A DNA stretch of 64,000 nucleotides. Source: Agathobacter sp. GTDB taxonomy: Bacteria > Bacillota > Clostridia > Lachnospirales > Lachnospiraceae. Below the pieces are notes generated by a model. That model saw nothing but the letters and a program-made list of their open reading frames with translations. It searched no databases and was not told where the DNA came from. Below, piece by piece: positions 44,407 through 52,448 of this stretch. The translations under genes were made by a program, and so were the position numbers. The DNA lies in the NCBI GenBank assembly GCA_017409825.1, contig JAFQRZ010000022.1:1-64000 (forward strand), read 5' to 3'. Numbering within the stretch: the first letter of the stretch is position 1; the number at the start of each line of letters is the position of its first letter.

Positions 44407-46287
44407 CTATTCTTGTGAAATAAAATATAATTCATGCAATGCTCTCGTACACATCAAATATTTCAGATTCTTATTCTCTTCCCAATAAGCTTCATCTCTA
44501 TCATCCCAGACGATGACCACGTCAAATTCCAATCCCTTCGCCAGCATAATCGGCATAACTACGATTTTTTCTTCGAGATACTGATTCGCCTTTAAAAGAT
44601 ACTGAATTGGACGCTCTGTTTTGGATACATAAGTGCCCATTTTCTGTTGTACTGCTCGTGCACTATCCAAATCCGTCGTAATTATCGCTATCGATTTATC
44701 CTCTGGAATTTCACGTAGTAATTGCATAGTTTCCTGCTTCCGATTCTTGCAAATGCGAACCTCTGGTGCTTTACCATCACGTTCCACATAAAGCTCTGAA
44801 TTATGAATTCCAATAATATCAAAGGCAAACTCGTTGATTGGTGCCGTCGAACGATAGCTCTTGCTTAACGTAATTTTTTTGATTCCATACTGTGTATGGA
44901 AAATCTCTGCCATCTTCTGCATATCCGTCGTAGATGTCAATGGATGAATCGCTTGATTAGCATCTGCCAAAATCGTAAAATGTGCCTTTGGATAAAGTGT
45001 ACGGATGATCTGAAGCTGAAGTAAATTGTAATCCTGAGCTTCATCCACTACGACATGACTAATGTCTTCCATTGGCTTGATTGCACCAAGCAAAATGCGC
45101 AAGTAGCTAACCACCAGCATATCCTCGTAATAGATTTTGCCACGACGAATTTGATTTCGAGTATAATGTGCAATCTCTGAAATCGTGTCCCTTGTATATT
45201 TTTTCAACAAATACAGATAGAATTCTACTACTGTATCAAAATCCGTATGTTTCTCGCGAAATTCTGCTTTTTGTTCATTCAGATAGTCGATAAACTCTGG
45301 AGAATATTTCAAAGCAATCGCGTCACTACGCAAACTACCGCCTTTATGCTTCAGCAAATATTCCACCTGCTCATAATAATCACGTTTTTTATATTCTTTG
45401 GAAATCCCACAATTTACCAAGGAATCGAACATGATATCATTTACATTTTCTTCCCCCAGTTCCGGTAATATTTCTGAAACATAGGATGAAAAAATTTGAT
45501 TTCGAGACAAGACTACGATTTTCTCAGCACTCAAATACGCACGATTGTGATACAACAAATACGCCAATCGATGCATCCCAACGCTAGTCTTACCACTTCC
45601 AGCAGGCCCCGTCACCAGCATATTTAAGCCATGTGGCTGACGAATCGCCTGGTTCTGCTCCCTCGTAATCGTATCAATGATGACACGAAGTACTTTATCT
45701 GTATTCCCTGCCAGTACCTCTTCCAAAACATCGTCCTGAACTGCAACATTTGTGTCATAGCAGTATTTCAATACTCCGTCTTCAATCTTATACTGACGCT
45801 TGCAGGTCAACTCTCCATGAATCTCCCCTGCTGGACATTGATACGCAGCTTCTCCGATTCCATTGTCATAAAACATCGACGCAATCGGTGTACGCCAGTC
45901 GTAAATCTCATACTCTCTAGTCTTCTTATTACGAAATCCATATCGACCAATATAGATTTCCTCTGGAATACGCTCCCCCAGCTCCAAGAAATCAATACGT
46001 CCAAAATATGGCGTATCTTTCATATAAGACAGTTGACGAACCGCCTCTTCTTTTCGCACAAAATGACCATACTTCTCACGTACGGTTTCATCATAGGCAT
46101 TCATACTCACAATATCATCGAAATCATTCACTCCATGGGCACACTCTTCCCACATTTCTTTCCTCTTTTGAACCAATTCATTCTGTTGTGCATCACGACT
46201 TTCTGTCTCCTCCAGAAGCTGCTCTCCAATATGCTGTTTTACCTGTTCAAGATGCTGTAGTTCTTTTTCTAAGATTTCTTTTTCCAT
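44407..46287 (-). CDS. helD: HelD-like RNA polymerase-recycling SF1 helicase
   Basis: The 626-residue protein has the HelD layout: N-terminal coiled coil (1-60), a NTPase core with GPAGSGKTS (227-235), HVVVDEAQDY for Walker B, SYRSTAPINEF and a C-terminal MLAKGLEFDVVIVWD with TRALHELYF. HelD proteins pull RNA polymerase off DNA, and a subset (HelR) give rifamycin tolerance. There is a weak ribosome site before the ATG. It lies next to a TipAS drug-sensing regulator, so an antibiotic response is plausible; regulation of helD by that protein is not shown. Confidence 0.9.
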   Translation of the reverse strand: MEKEILEKELQHLEQVKQHIGEQLLEETESRDAQQNELVQKRKEMWEECAHGVNDFDDIVSMNAYDETVREKYGHFVRKEEAVRQLSYMKDTPYFGRIDFLELGERIPEEIYIGRYGFRNKKTREYEIYDWRTPIASMFYDNGIGEAAYQCPAGEIHGELTCKRQYKIEDGVLKYCYDTNVAVQDDVLEEVLAGNTDKVLRVIIDTITREQNQAIRQPHGLNMLVTGPAGSGKTSVGMHRLAYLLYHNRAYLSAEKIVVLSRNQIFSSYVSEILPELGEENVNDIMFDSLVNCGISKEYKKRDYYEQVEYLLKHKGGSLRSDAIALKYSPEFIDYLNEQKAEFREKHTDFDTVVEFYLYLLKKYTRDTISEIAHYTRNQIRRGKIYYEDMLVVSYLRILLGAIKPMEDISHVVVDEAQDYNLLQLQIIRTLYPKAHFTILADANQAIHPLTSTTDMQKMAEIFHTQYGIKKITLSKSYRSTAPINEFAFDIIGIHNSELYVERDGKAPEVRICKNRKQETMQLLREIPEDKSIAIITTDLDSARAVQQKMGTYVSKTERPIQYLLKANQYLEEKIVVMPIMLAKGLEFDVVIVWDDRDEAYWEENKNLKYLMCTRALHELYFISQE

Positions 46288-46401
46288 ACAAATGCCCCAT
46301 TTTTAATATAAATTATATGTTCCTATCATACAGAAATTATATGTAAAAAACTAGTCTTTCTATTTCTCTCAAACTATGTTATAATTCTTTTAACAAGCAA
46401 A

Positions 46402-46433
46402 GGGCTTTCACAAATTTATATTTGTGGAAGCCC
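46402..46433. terminator. Terminator-like hairpin between CPBP protease and helD
   Basis: GGGCTTTCACAAAT (46402-46415) pairs with 46420-46433 over 14 bp with one mismatch and a 4-nt loop. A T run follows on the plus strand (46435-46439) and a shorter one on the minus strand. It lies 13 nt past the stop of the CPBP gene. Confidence 0.6.
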
Positions 46434-46445
46434 CTTTTTCTTATT

Positions 46446-47357
46446 CTATTCAATTTCTACTTTTGTATTATTCTCCTGTTTCATCAATGCTCTTACCAAG
46501 AAAATATCTAATACAATAAATCCAATCATTCCAACCACACCAGTTGGTGCTGGTCCTACAAATACATTTCCTCCGTCTTTCGTAAAATAAATCCCAATCG
46601 AAGCAAACGCATTTATCGCTCCATGTGCCAATACAGCTGGAATACAGCTCTTGGTTTTTAATGTAATATACGACATAAAAATACCAATCATTGTACAGAA
46701 TAAACACATAGCCAAAATTCCTGTAAATGGATAGCCCCAGTATCCCATTCCATAGTTATGTCCAACAATGGTAAGTGGAGCATGCCACAATCCCCAAATC
46801 ACACCAGAAACGAGTAACATCGGTACTGTCTTCATATTCTCAGCCATCTTAGGAACCATATATCCTCGCCATGCCCATTCTTCTCCAAAACATGTGACAA
46901 AGTTTACAATCGGTCCAAATAATATAGCTGTAATACCTTGCGAAAGCATAAGCATATTCGCAGGCATTGGCATTGTTTTTAAATCTACCCCTAATGCTTC
47001 ATACGACTTCAATAAGTATCCACAATTGATATCAAACTGATTCGGAAAAATCAAGAAAAATACTACTCCACCAAACAGCGTCAAAACAGAAGGTCCAAAG
47101 TATGCCAACAAATATGTCTTTATATTTCCTTTCAAATTTGGCTTAATCATATGATTCTGAAAGCCTTCTTTGGTAAGCAAACGAGTAATGACTACACAAA
47201 TTGCCGGTATAAACATCGTTGCTGCAATACGGAGTTGCAACATCGAAAGCTCCTCCGCACTACTTGTCTCCACATACGGATATACAAAGGCCAGACAATA
47301 AACCCATGTCAAAACAAAAGTCAATGCTAGAAAAATGATACAACGTTTTTTCGACAT
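46446..47357 (-). CDS. CPBP family intramembrane metalloprotease
   Basis: The 303-residue protein has about eight membrane segments and the three CPBP (Abi) motifs: GEEWAWRGYMVP with the EExxxR, GLWHAPL and AHGAINAF. The family includes Rce1-like proteases and bacteriocin self-immunity proteins. It is encoded 11 nt after sdpI in the same direction, so it is probably part of the sdpRI operon, which points to a bacteriocin-immunity or envelope role, by inference. Confidence 0.88.
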   Translation of the reverse strand: MSKKRCIIFLALTFVLTWVYCLAFVYPYVETSSAEELSMLQLRIAATMFIPAICVVITRLLTKEGFQNHMIKPNLKGNIKTYLLAYFGPSVLTLFGGVVFFLIFPNQFDINCGYLLKSYEALGVDLKTMPMPANMLMLSQGITAILFGPIVNFVTCFGEEWAWRGYMVPKMAENMKTVPMLLVSGVIWGLWHAPLTIVGHNYGMGYWGYPFTGILAMCLFCTMIGIFMSYITLKTKSCIPAVLAHGAINAFASIGIYFTKDGGNVFVGPAPTGVVGMIGFIVLDIFLVRALMKQENNTKVEIE

Positions 47358-47368
47358 AATCCGCCTCC

Positions 47369-48001
47369 CTAAATTCCCTTTTTAAAAAGGATGTACGAAT
47401 ATACCGTAGGAATTGCTACTGCTAAAAGGATTGCCACAAAGACTACCCAAAACTGCTCTGCAAATCCGCCTACAAGCACCAATACCCCTGCCAGCATCCA
47501 GATACCGCCGGCAAAACGATGAGTACGATTCCAGTTTTCTTCGCTGTTTAAGGTCCAAGGAAGTTTAATCCCAAGCGTATAGCTCTGCTTCACCTTTGGC
47601 ATATAATTTCCTACTACAAGAAACATACATCCCACCAATAAGATTCCCATTGCAGTGGTATTAATTGAATTATCCAATGCATACATATACGTACTTCCGC
47701 ATCCGAAAATCGCAACCACAGGACAAATCCAAAGCACTAAGGTCATCATTTTATTTGAGATATTTTCTTTCTTAGGATCTACACCTGTAAAAAACGCACA
47801 AAACCAATGTACTGCTAACAAGAATAATGGCATGCCAAACACTGCAAATTCTTTGGATGACCAGCCGTTTGGTTCTCCATTTTCACCGAAATGAGTCGCC
47901 ATTTCTGCTGGCAATTTGTCCCACAAAATCAAACCTGCTACAATTGGTGCTAATATTATAATACTTGTAATAATCATTGTTTTAAGATTCTTTTTTATCA
48001 T
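47369..48001 (-). CDS. SdpI family immunity-like membrane protein
   Basis: The 210-residue protein begins with a DUF1648 segment (LPAEMATHFGENGEPNGWSS) and ends with the SdpI domain (LNSEENWNRTHRFAGGIWM). Five to six membrane segments are visible. In Bacillus, SdpI gives immunity to the SDP toxin and sequesters the repressor SdpR. No sdpABC toxin genes are in the window. The start overlaps the end of the ArsR gene by about 20 nt; ATG at 48001 or GTG at 48004 are both possible. Confidence 0.85.
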   Translation of the reverse strand: MIKKNLKTMIITSIIILAPIVAGLILWDKLPAEMATHFGENGEPNGWSSKEFAVFGMPLFLLAVHWFCAFFTGVDPKKENISNKMMTLVLWICPVVAIFGCGSTYMYALDNSINTTAMGILLVGCMFLVVGNYMPKVKQSYTLGIKLPWTLNSEENWNRTHRFAGGIWMLAGVLVLVGGFAEQFWVVFVAILLAVAIPTVYSYILFKKGI

Positions 48002-48269
48002 CACTATTCTCTCCCTTCAAATCCGAAATCCATAGCATGATTTCTTCTAATACCGATGTATTCAATTCATAAAAAATAAAGTTCTTTTCTTTTTTTTCCC
48101 AGATTAAATCCGCTTTTTTCAGTATCTTTAAATGATACGATACCGTCGCTCCTGTCATATCGAAATGACTTCCGATATCTCCTGCCGACATTCGCCCGCT
48201 TTTCAAAAGCTGTAAAATATCACGGCGTACGGGGTCTGACAGTGCTTTAAATGTTTCCGCAAAAGACAT
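47982..48269 (-). CDS. ArsR family repressor, SdpR-like
   Basis: The 95-residue protein is a typical small ArsR winged helix: FKALSDPVRRDILQLLKSG then GATVSYHLKILKKADLI for the recognition helix. There is no metal-binding cysteine motif (one expects ELCVCDL in metal sensors), fitting the SdpR autorepressor subfamily. It leads the sdpR-sdpI-CPBP operon. Three near-identical inverted repeats lie in its promoter region (48313-48385). Confidence 0.85.
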   Translation of the reverse strand: MSFAETFKALSDPVRRDILQLLKSGRMSAGDIGSHFDMTGATVSYHLKILKKADLIWEKKEKNFIFYELNTSVLEEIMLWISDLKGENSDDKKES

Positions 48270-48312
48270 ATTCCCTCACCTCTCTTGTATTTGTCCCTTA
48301 TAAATACACTAT

Positions 48313-48385
48313 TTAGAAAATTTTCTAATTAGATAATATTCTAAATTGTGTGATATGTCAATAGGTATTTAGAAAAATTTCTAAA
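48313..48385. promoter_or_regulatory. Three sdpR-type operators
   Basis: TTAGAAAATTTTCTAA (48313-48328) is a perfect 16-bp palindrome. TTAGATAATATTCTAA (48329-48344) abuts it and has imperfect symmetry. TTTAGAAAAATTTCTAAA (48368-48385) has perfect half sites with a 2-bp centre. They lie 44-116 nt ahead of the ArsR start codon and 117 nt or more from the divergent methyltransferase gene, so SdpR autorepression is the simplest reading. Confidence 0.75.
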
Positions 48386-48501
48386 CGCCTATTCTTTTCG
48401 GTTACACAAATATATGTTATCCTTGATATAGCAATATTCTCACTTTATGTCGTGGTATTTTCCACACAACAACGATATGATAAGTTCGAAAGGAAACACC
48501 T

Positions 48502-49341
48502 ATGGCGAATATCATAAAAATCACAGATTTAACCATCCCAGAATTAGACGTATATGCGCGTCTCTCTGAAGTACAATTACTTCGTTACAACGAGCCCGAC
48601 TTAGGCTTATTTATATGCGAAAGCCCGAAGGTCATCATGCGTGCACTAGATGCAGGATATTTCCCTGTTTCAATTCTTGTGGAAGAAAAAGAAATCAAAG
48701 AAGAGGTATTGGAAATCGTAGAGCGTTGTGATATTTTATGCCCAAGCATTCCAGTTTACACCGCTAATTATGAAACACTATCTCAGCTTACAGGTTTTAA
48801 CTTAACCCGTGGTATGCTTTGCTGTATGAAACGCAACACCCTTCCATCCGTAGAAGAAATCGCAAAAAGTGCTCGTCGCGTCGCCGTTATGGAGGATGTG
48901 GTAAATCCAACAAACGTAGGTGCGATTTTTCGTTCCGCCGCCGCACTAAACATGGATGCGATTCTACTGACTCCAGCCTGCAGCAATCCGCTTTATCGCC
49001 GTGCAGCACGTGTTAGTATGGGTACTGTTTTTCAGGCACCTTGGACCTTCTTCAAACATGGTCCATCCGAAGATTCGCAATCCCATTATGTCACAGAGCT
49101 AAAAAGACTCGGTTTTAAAACCGTCGCATTTGCCCTTAGAGACGATTCTATCTCGATTGACGACCCAATCCTTGCCTCTGAAGAAAAACTGGCGATTATC
49201 CTAGGTACTGAAGGCGAAGGCTTACAGAACTCTACATTAGCAGCCTGCGACTACACAGTGAAAATCCCTATGTCGCATGGAGTGGATTCTCTGAATGTAG
49301 CCGCTGCCAGTGCGATTGCATTTTGGGAGTTAGGAAAATAA
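48502..49341 (+). CDS. TrmH/SpoU family RNA 2'-O-methyltransferase
   Basis: The 279-residue protein carries the three SPOUT motifs: NPTNVGAIFRSAAAL, ILGTEGEGL and IPMSHGVDSLNVAAAS, which bind SAM in a knotted fold and methylate a ribose in rRNA or tRNA. The N-terminal 100 residues match the substrate-binding part of the family. The substrate position is not evident. AAAGGAAA lies ahead of the ATG. It is divergent from sdpR and ends at the terminator at 49355. Confidence 0.9.
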   Translation: MANIIKITDLTIPELDVYARLSEVQLLRYNEPDLGLFICESPKVIMRALDAGYFPVSILVEEKEIKEEVLEIVERCDILCPSIPVYTANYETLSQLTGFNLTRGMLCCMKRNTLPSVEEIAKSARRVAVMEDVVNPTNVGAIFRSAAALNMDAILLTPACSNPLYRRAARVSMGTVFQAPWTFFKHGPSEDSQSHYVTELKRLGFKTVAFALRDDSISIDDPILASEEKLAIILGTEGEGLQNSTLAACDYTVKIPMSHGVDSLNVAAASAIAFWELGK

Positions 49342-49354
49342 TCTATGAACTATA

Positions 49355-49388
49355 AAAACGCACGAGTCTATATAAACTCGTGCGTTTT
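49355..49388. terminator. Bidirectional terminator
   Basis: A 13-bp perfect stem (49355-49367 with 49376-49388, 8-nt loop) with A and T runs separates the convergent methyltransferase and EAL genes. Confidence 0.92.
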
Positions 49389-49391
49389 CTT

Positions 49392-51263
49392 CTATCCATT
49401 TTGTTGTTTTACAAACTCGATAAATTCCACTTCTGGAATTGGTCGTGAATAATAATATCCTTGGATATAATCAATGCCTTCTTGATGCATACCCTCTAAT
49501 TCCTCTATCGTTTCAATTCCTTCCGCTACTAATTTCAATTTCATGCCATGTGCCATACCGACGACTGCTTTTAACACATGTTTCGCTCTCTCTGTATTAA
49601 AATATGCTTTCGACATATCATAATCCAGTTTTACAATTGAAACCGGCATCTCTACTACATACATGAGGTTGGATTCTCCTTTACCAAAATCATCCAAGGA
49701 GAACGAAAAACCATACGCTATCAAGTTTTCCATATTTCGTAACAATACGTTTCTAGCACTTATGGAACCTGTTTCTGTAATTTCTAAGTTGATTTGAGCA
49801 GGATTTACCTGATACTTTTCTGCAATCGCAATCAATTGCTCTGCAAGGTTTGTCATTTGACACTGGATTACCGATAGATTCACCTCAATGTAATGCAGCC
49901 CTAATGCATCCATATCCTGTTCTTTTATAAATTTACAAACCAATTCAAAAACACGTTCGCCTAATTCTACAATCTGTCCATTCGACTCTGCCACAGGAAT
50001 AAATGCACCTGGTGACATGAGACTACCATCCACTTCACGAATACGAACCAATGCCTCTGCTGATGTAAATGATTCCTCTGCATTCGAATAAATCGGTTGG
50101 AAAAATACTTCCACTCTATCTTCTTTTAATGCCGCATCAATTTTTTCTTCAACAATATATTTTTCCATATATTTAGCAATCATAGTATCATCTGCCAACA
50201 AAATACCATCCAGCTCTTTTGAATAACTCTGACGTAAGAAAGTAAAAAATCGCGACATTTCATCCATATTAGGAAAAGACATTCCATCCCGCAAAATAAT
50301 TATCTTGATATTCTTGCGCAAAAGATTATCTTCTGCAAAATTACTCAAAATACTCTCTGCCGCATTTTGTAGAACCAAATCATTCTCCGTAATTACAACA
50401 ATATTAGAATTAATATCCTTGAAAACTTTTCCTTTTGTATCTCTACTACTTAATGCTACAACATTACGAAGAACCTGATCTACAAATACCCCATGTTCCT
50501 CCAAATACTCTAAATCTTTAAAAGAAACCTCCATAACACTAAAAGACTTCTTTTTTTCTAGTAATTTTCCAATATACTCAGATAACGCATACGCATTAAA
50601 ACACCCAATTCGACGATCCAGATTCGCTTCGGGATTTTCCATAACAACAAACAAAATCAAAAGTCCAATTGCACTCGCAAATCCAACCAGCAACAGTTCA
50701 TTATTCATAAACTGTATAATTGCAGCACAGATATACACAAGCATCCAAAGCGCAACCGCAGCCGCTCTTCGCTTATTTAATACCTTGAAACGCACACCAA
50801 TGGTCACTAATGTTGCTAAAATATATACTGCAACCGAACCATATACCGCTAATACTGCATCTCCGTATGTATATACCACTCTTCCTTCTGCAAAAATGCC
50901 AATTGGAAGAATGTATACCAAAATACTTTGTGCTAAAACAATCCCCTTAATGATACGACTCCATCGAATATGTCTTTCCTCACTAAATAAATCTGTCAAA
51001 ACATATACAAACGCATACATGGAAACCCATACCAGAGTAATAATGTATAATTTGCAAATCGCCTCCACAAATAATATAGGTAATGCACTTCTATACTGAA
51101 TCACCACAACAGATAAAATATCTAAACTTAAACAAAGCATAGATGTATACATTGCCTGATGAAAGACTTTTTCTGTATATAGTTTTAACGTATTGCTGCT
51201 CTTATAAAAAACAAATAAAAACAGCATAATAATCAGTCCACAAACCTGTACTTGTATATTCAT
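49392..51263 (-). CDS. Membrane EAL-domain c-di-GMP phosphodiesterase
   Basis: The 623-residue protein has seven N-terminal membrane segments (about 1-215), a middle domain (220-375) where a GGDEF fold is expected but no GGDEF motif is seen, and a C-terminal EAL domain. The EAL catalytic set is complete: E403 in AEALVRI, VNLSV, LEITETG, LDDFGKGESNL, VKLDYDM and AEGIET. It should hydrolyse cyclic di-GMP in response to membrane signals. It is monocistronic. Confidence 0.9.
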   Translation of the reverse strand: MNIQVQVCGLIIMLFLFVFYKSSNTLKLYTEKVFHQAMYTSMLCLSLDILSVVVIQYRSALPILFVEAICKLYIITLVWVSMYAFVYVLTDLFSEERHIRWSRIIKGIVLAQSILVYILPIGIFAEGRVVYTYGDAVLAVYGSVAVYILATLVTIGVRFKVLNKRRAAAVALWMLVYICAAIIQFMNNELLLVGFASAIGLLILFVVMENPEANLDRRIGCFNAYALSEYIGKLLEKKKSFSVMEVSFKDLEYLEEHGVFVDQVLRNVVALSSRDTKGKVFKDINSNIVVITENDLVLQNAAESILSNFAEDNLLRKNIKIIILRDGMSFPNMDEMSRFFTFLRQSYSKELDGILLADDTMIAKYMEKYIVEEKIDAALKEDRVEVFFQPIYSNAEESFTSAEALVRIREVDGSLMSPGAFIPVAESNGQIVELGERVFELVCKFIKEQDMDALGLHYIEVNLSVIQCQMTNLAEQLIAIAEKYQVNPAQINLEITETGSISARNVLLRNMENLIAYGFSFSLDDFGKGESNLMYVVEMPVSIVKLDYDMSKAYFNTERAKHVLKAVVGMAHGMKLKLVAEGIETIEELEGMHQEGIDYIQGYYYSRPIPEVEFIEFVKQQNG

Positions 51264-51338
51264 ACTATTTCTCCTCGATGATATATATATTTATTATAAC
51301 ACAGCTTATGAAAATGGTAAAAAAGTTTTTTAAGCGGA

Positions 51339-52409
51339 TTACTTCTCCATCATCTCATCAATAAATATGCCATACCCTTGCGTAGGTTCATTGATTAACA
51401 CATGCGTCACCGCTCCAATGAGTTTCCCGTTTTGGATAATTGGTGAGCCCGACATTCCCTGCACGATGCCGCCTGTAAGCTCTAAAAGTGTCTCATCGGT
51501 CACTTGAATATGCAGTCCCTTCTTCGAATTTACCGCCAAATAATCTACATACGTGATTTCAATATCATAAACTTGACGCTCCCCTGAAACATTTGAAATA
51601 ATCTGGGCTTTTCCAACTTCAATTTCTTCTTTTTTTCCAACCTTATACGCATCACAAACTGTCAGATAATGCTCTGTATCATCCTGATCTAAAACCCCAT
51701 ATATTCCTTCCCCACAATTTGTATCTAGTTTTCCTATATGATTTTTCACCCCATAATAAATAACACCTTTTACTTCTCCTGGTGCTCCTCGCTCTCCTTT
51801 TTCAATTCCAACGATATCTGAAAAATAGATATCGCCGCCTTTCACAGACAATAGCTCTTTTGTCACACCATCTCCCATACCATGACCTAAAGCGGCAAAT
51901 TCTCCCTCCTTCGTATAATAAGTAATCGTACCAACACCAGCTAAATCATCCTTTACCCAAACGCCAAGCATATAGTTCCCATTTTTTCCTAAAACTGGGG
52001 TTACGTTTGCAGAAAAAACAGACTCTCCTCGTACTACGGTTAGTTCCAAAGCAGCACCTTCACATTTGTTTACTGCATTCACCAATATTTCCTTTTCCTC
52101 CAGCAAGATTCCATTGACCTCTACTATATAATCCCCTGTGCGTAGCACACTTCCTGCTGGATTAATAAATTCGTTATCCTTGGTTTCAATCTCACAGGTA
52201 TCAATGACAAACACACCCTCACATTCTGTATAAATCCCCACGATTTCCCCTAAAGGGTACACATATCTTTCATTTTCCTGACTTACTGCAATATCTTTAT
52301 GAATTTCCGTGTAATATTCATTGTAAACGAGACGATAAGACAAAATCGCTACAAAACAAAGATATACCAAAGATACACGTTTCACAGTTTTACAAAAAAA
52401 ATTCCGCAT
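51339..52409 (-). CDS. spoIVB: SpoIVB serine peptidase
   Basis: The peptidase (356 residues) signals from the forespore to activate sigma-K processing. It has an N-terminal membrane or signal segment (11-27), a PDZ domain (about 75-145, with the binding loop AGSVLRTGDYIVEVNG) and an S55 peptidase domain with ALGHGMGD for the histidine and GMSGSPI for the serine. The ATG (52407-52409), the AAGGAG site and the first codons lie within a 14-bp hairpin just after recN (52401-52445), followed by a T run that encodes residues Phe-4 and Phe-5. Confidence 0.92.
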   Translation of the reverse strand: MRNFFCKTVKRVSLVYLCFVAILSYRLVYNEYYTEIHKDIAVSQENERYVYPLGEIVGIYTECEGVFVIDTCEIETKDNEFINPAGSVLRTGDYIVEVNGILLEEKEILVNAVNKCEGAALELTVVRGESVFSANVTPVLGKNGNYMLGVWVKDDLAGVGTITYYTKEGEFAALGHGMGDGVTKELLSVKGGDIYFSDIVGIEKGERGAPGEVKGVIYYGVKNHIGKLDTNCGEGIYGVLDQDDTEHYLTVCDAYKVGKKEEIEVGKAQIISNVSGERQVYDIEITYVDYLAVNSKKGLHIQVTDETLLELTGGIVQGMSGSPIIQNGKLIGAVTHVLINEPTQGYGIFIDEMMEK

Positions 52410-52445
52410 ACTACCTCTCCTTTTCCTAAGAGTAGTATGCGGAAT
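52393..52445 (-). promoter_or_regulatory. Terminator hairpin embedding the spoIVB start
   Basis: A perfect 14-bp stem pairs 52432-52445 with 52401-52414, loop 17 nt. On the minus strand the loop holds AAGGAG, the descending arm holds the spoIVB ATG (52407-52409), and TTTTTTT (52394-52400) follows, inside codons 3-6. The hairpin starts 3 nt after the recN stop. It looks like an intrinsic terminator for recN that also hides the spoIVB start codon, so it can act as an attenuator or a ribosome-access switch. Confidence 0.8.
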
Positions 52446-52448
52446 ACT

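Noticed and set aside
45631-46260. 209-codon plus-strand frame opposite helD
   Set aside because: Shadow frame with no ribosome site; helD is well supported.
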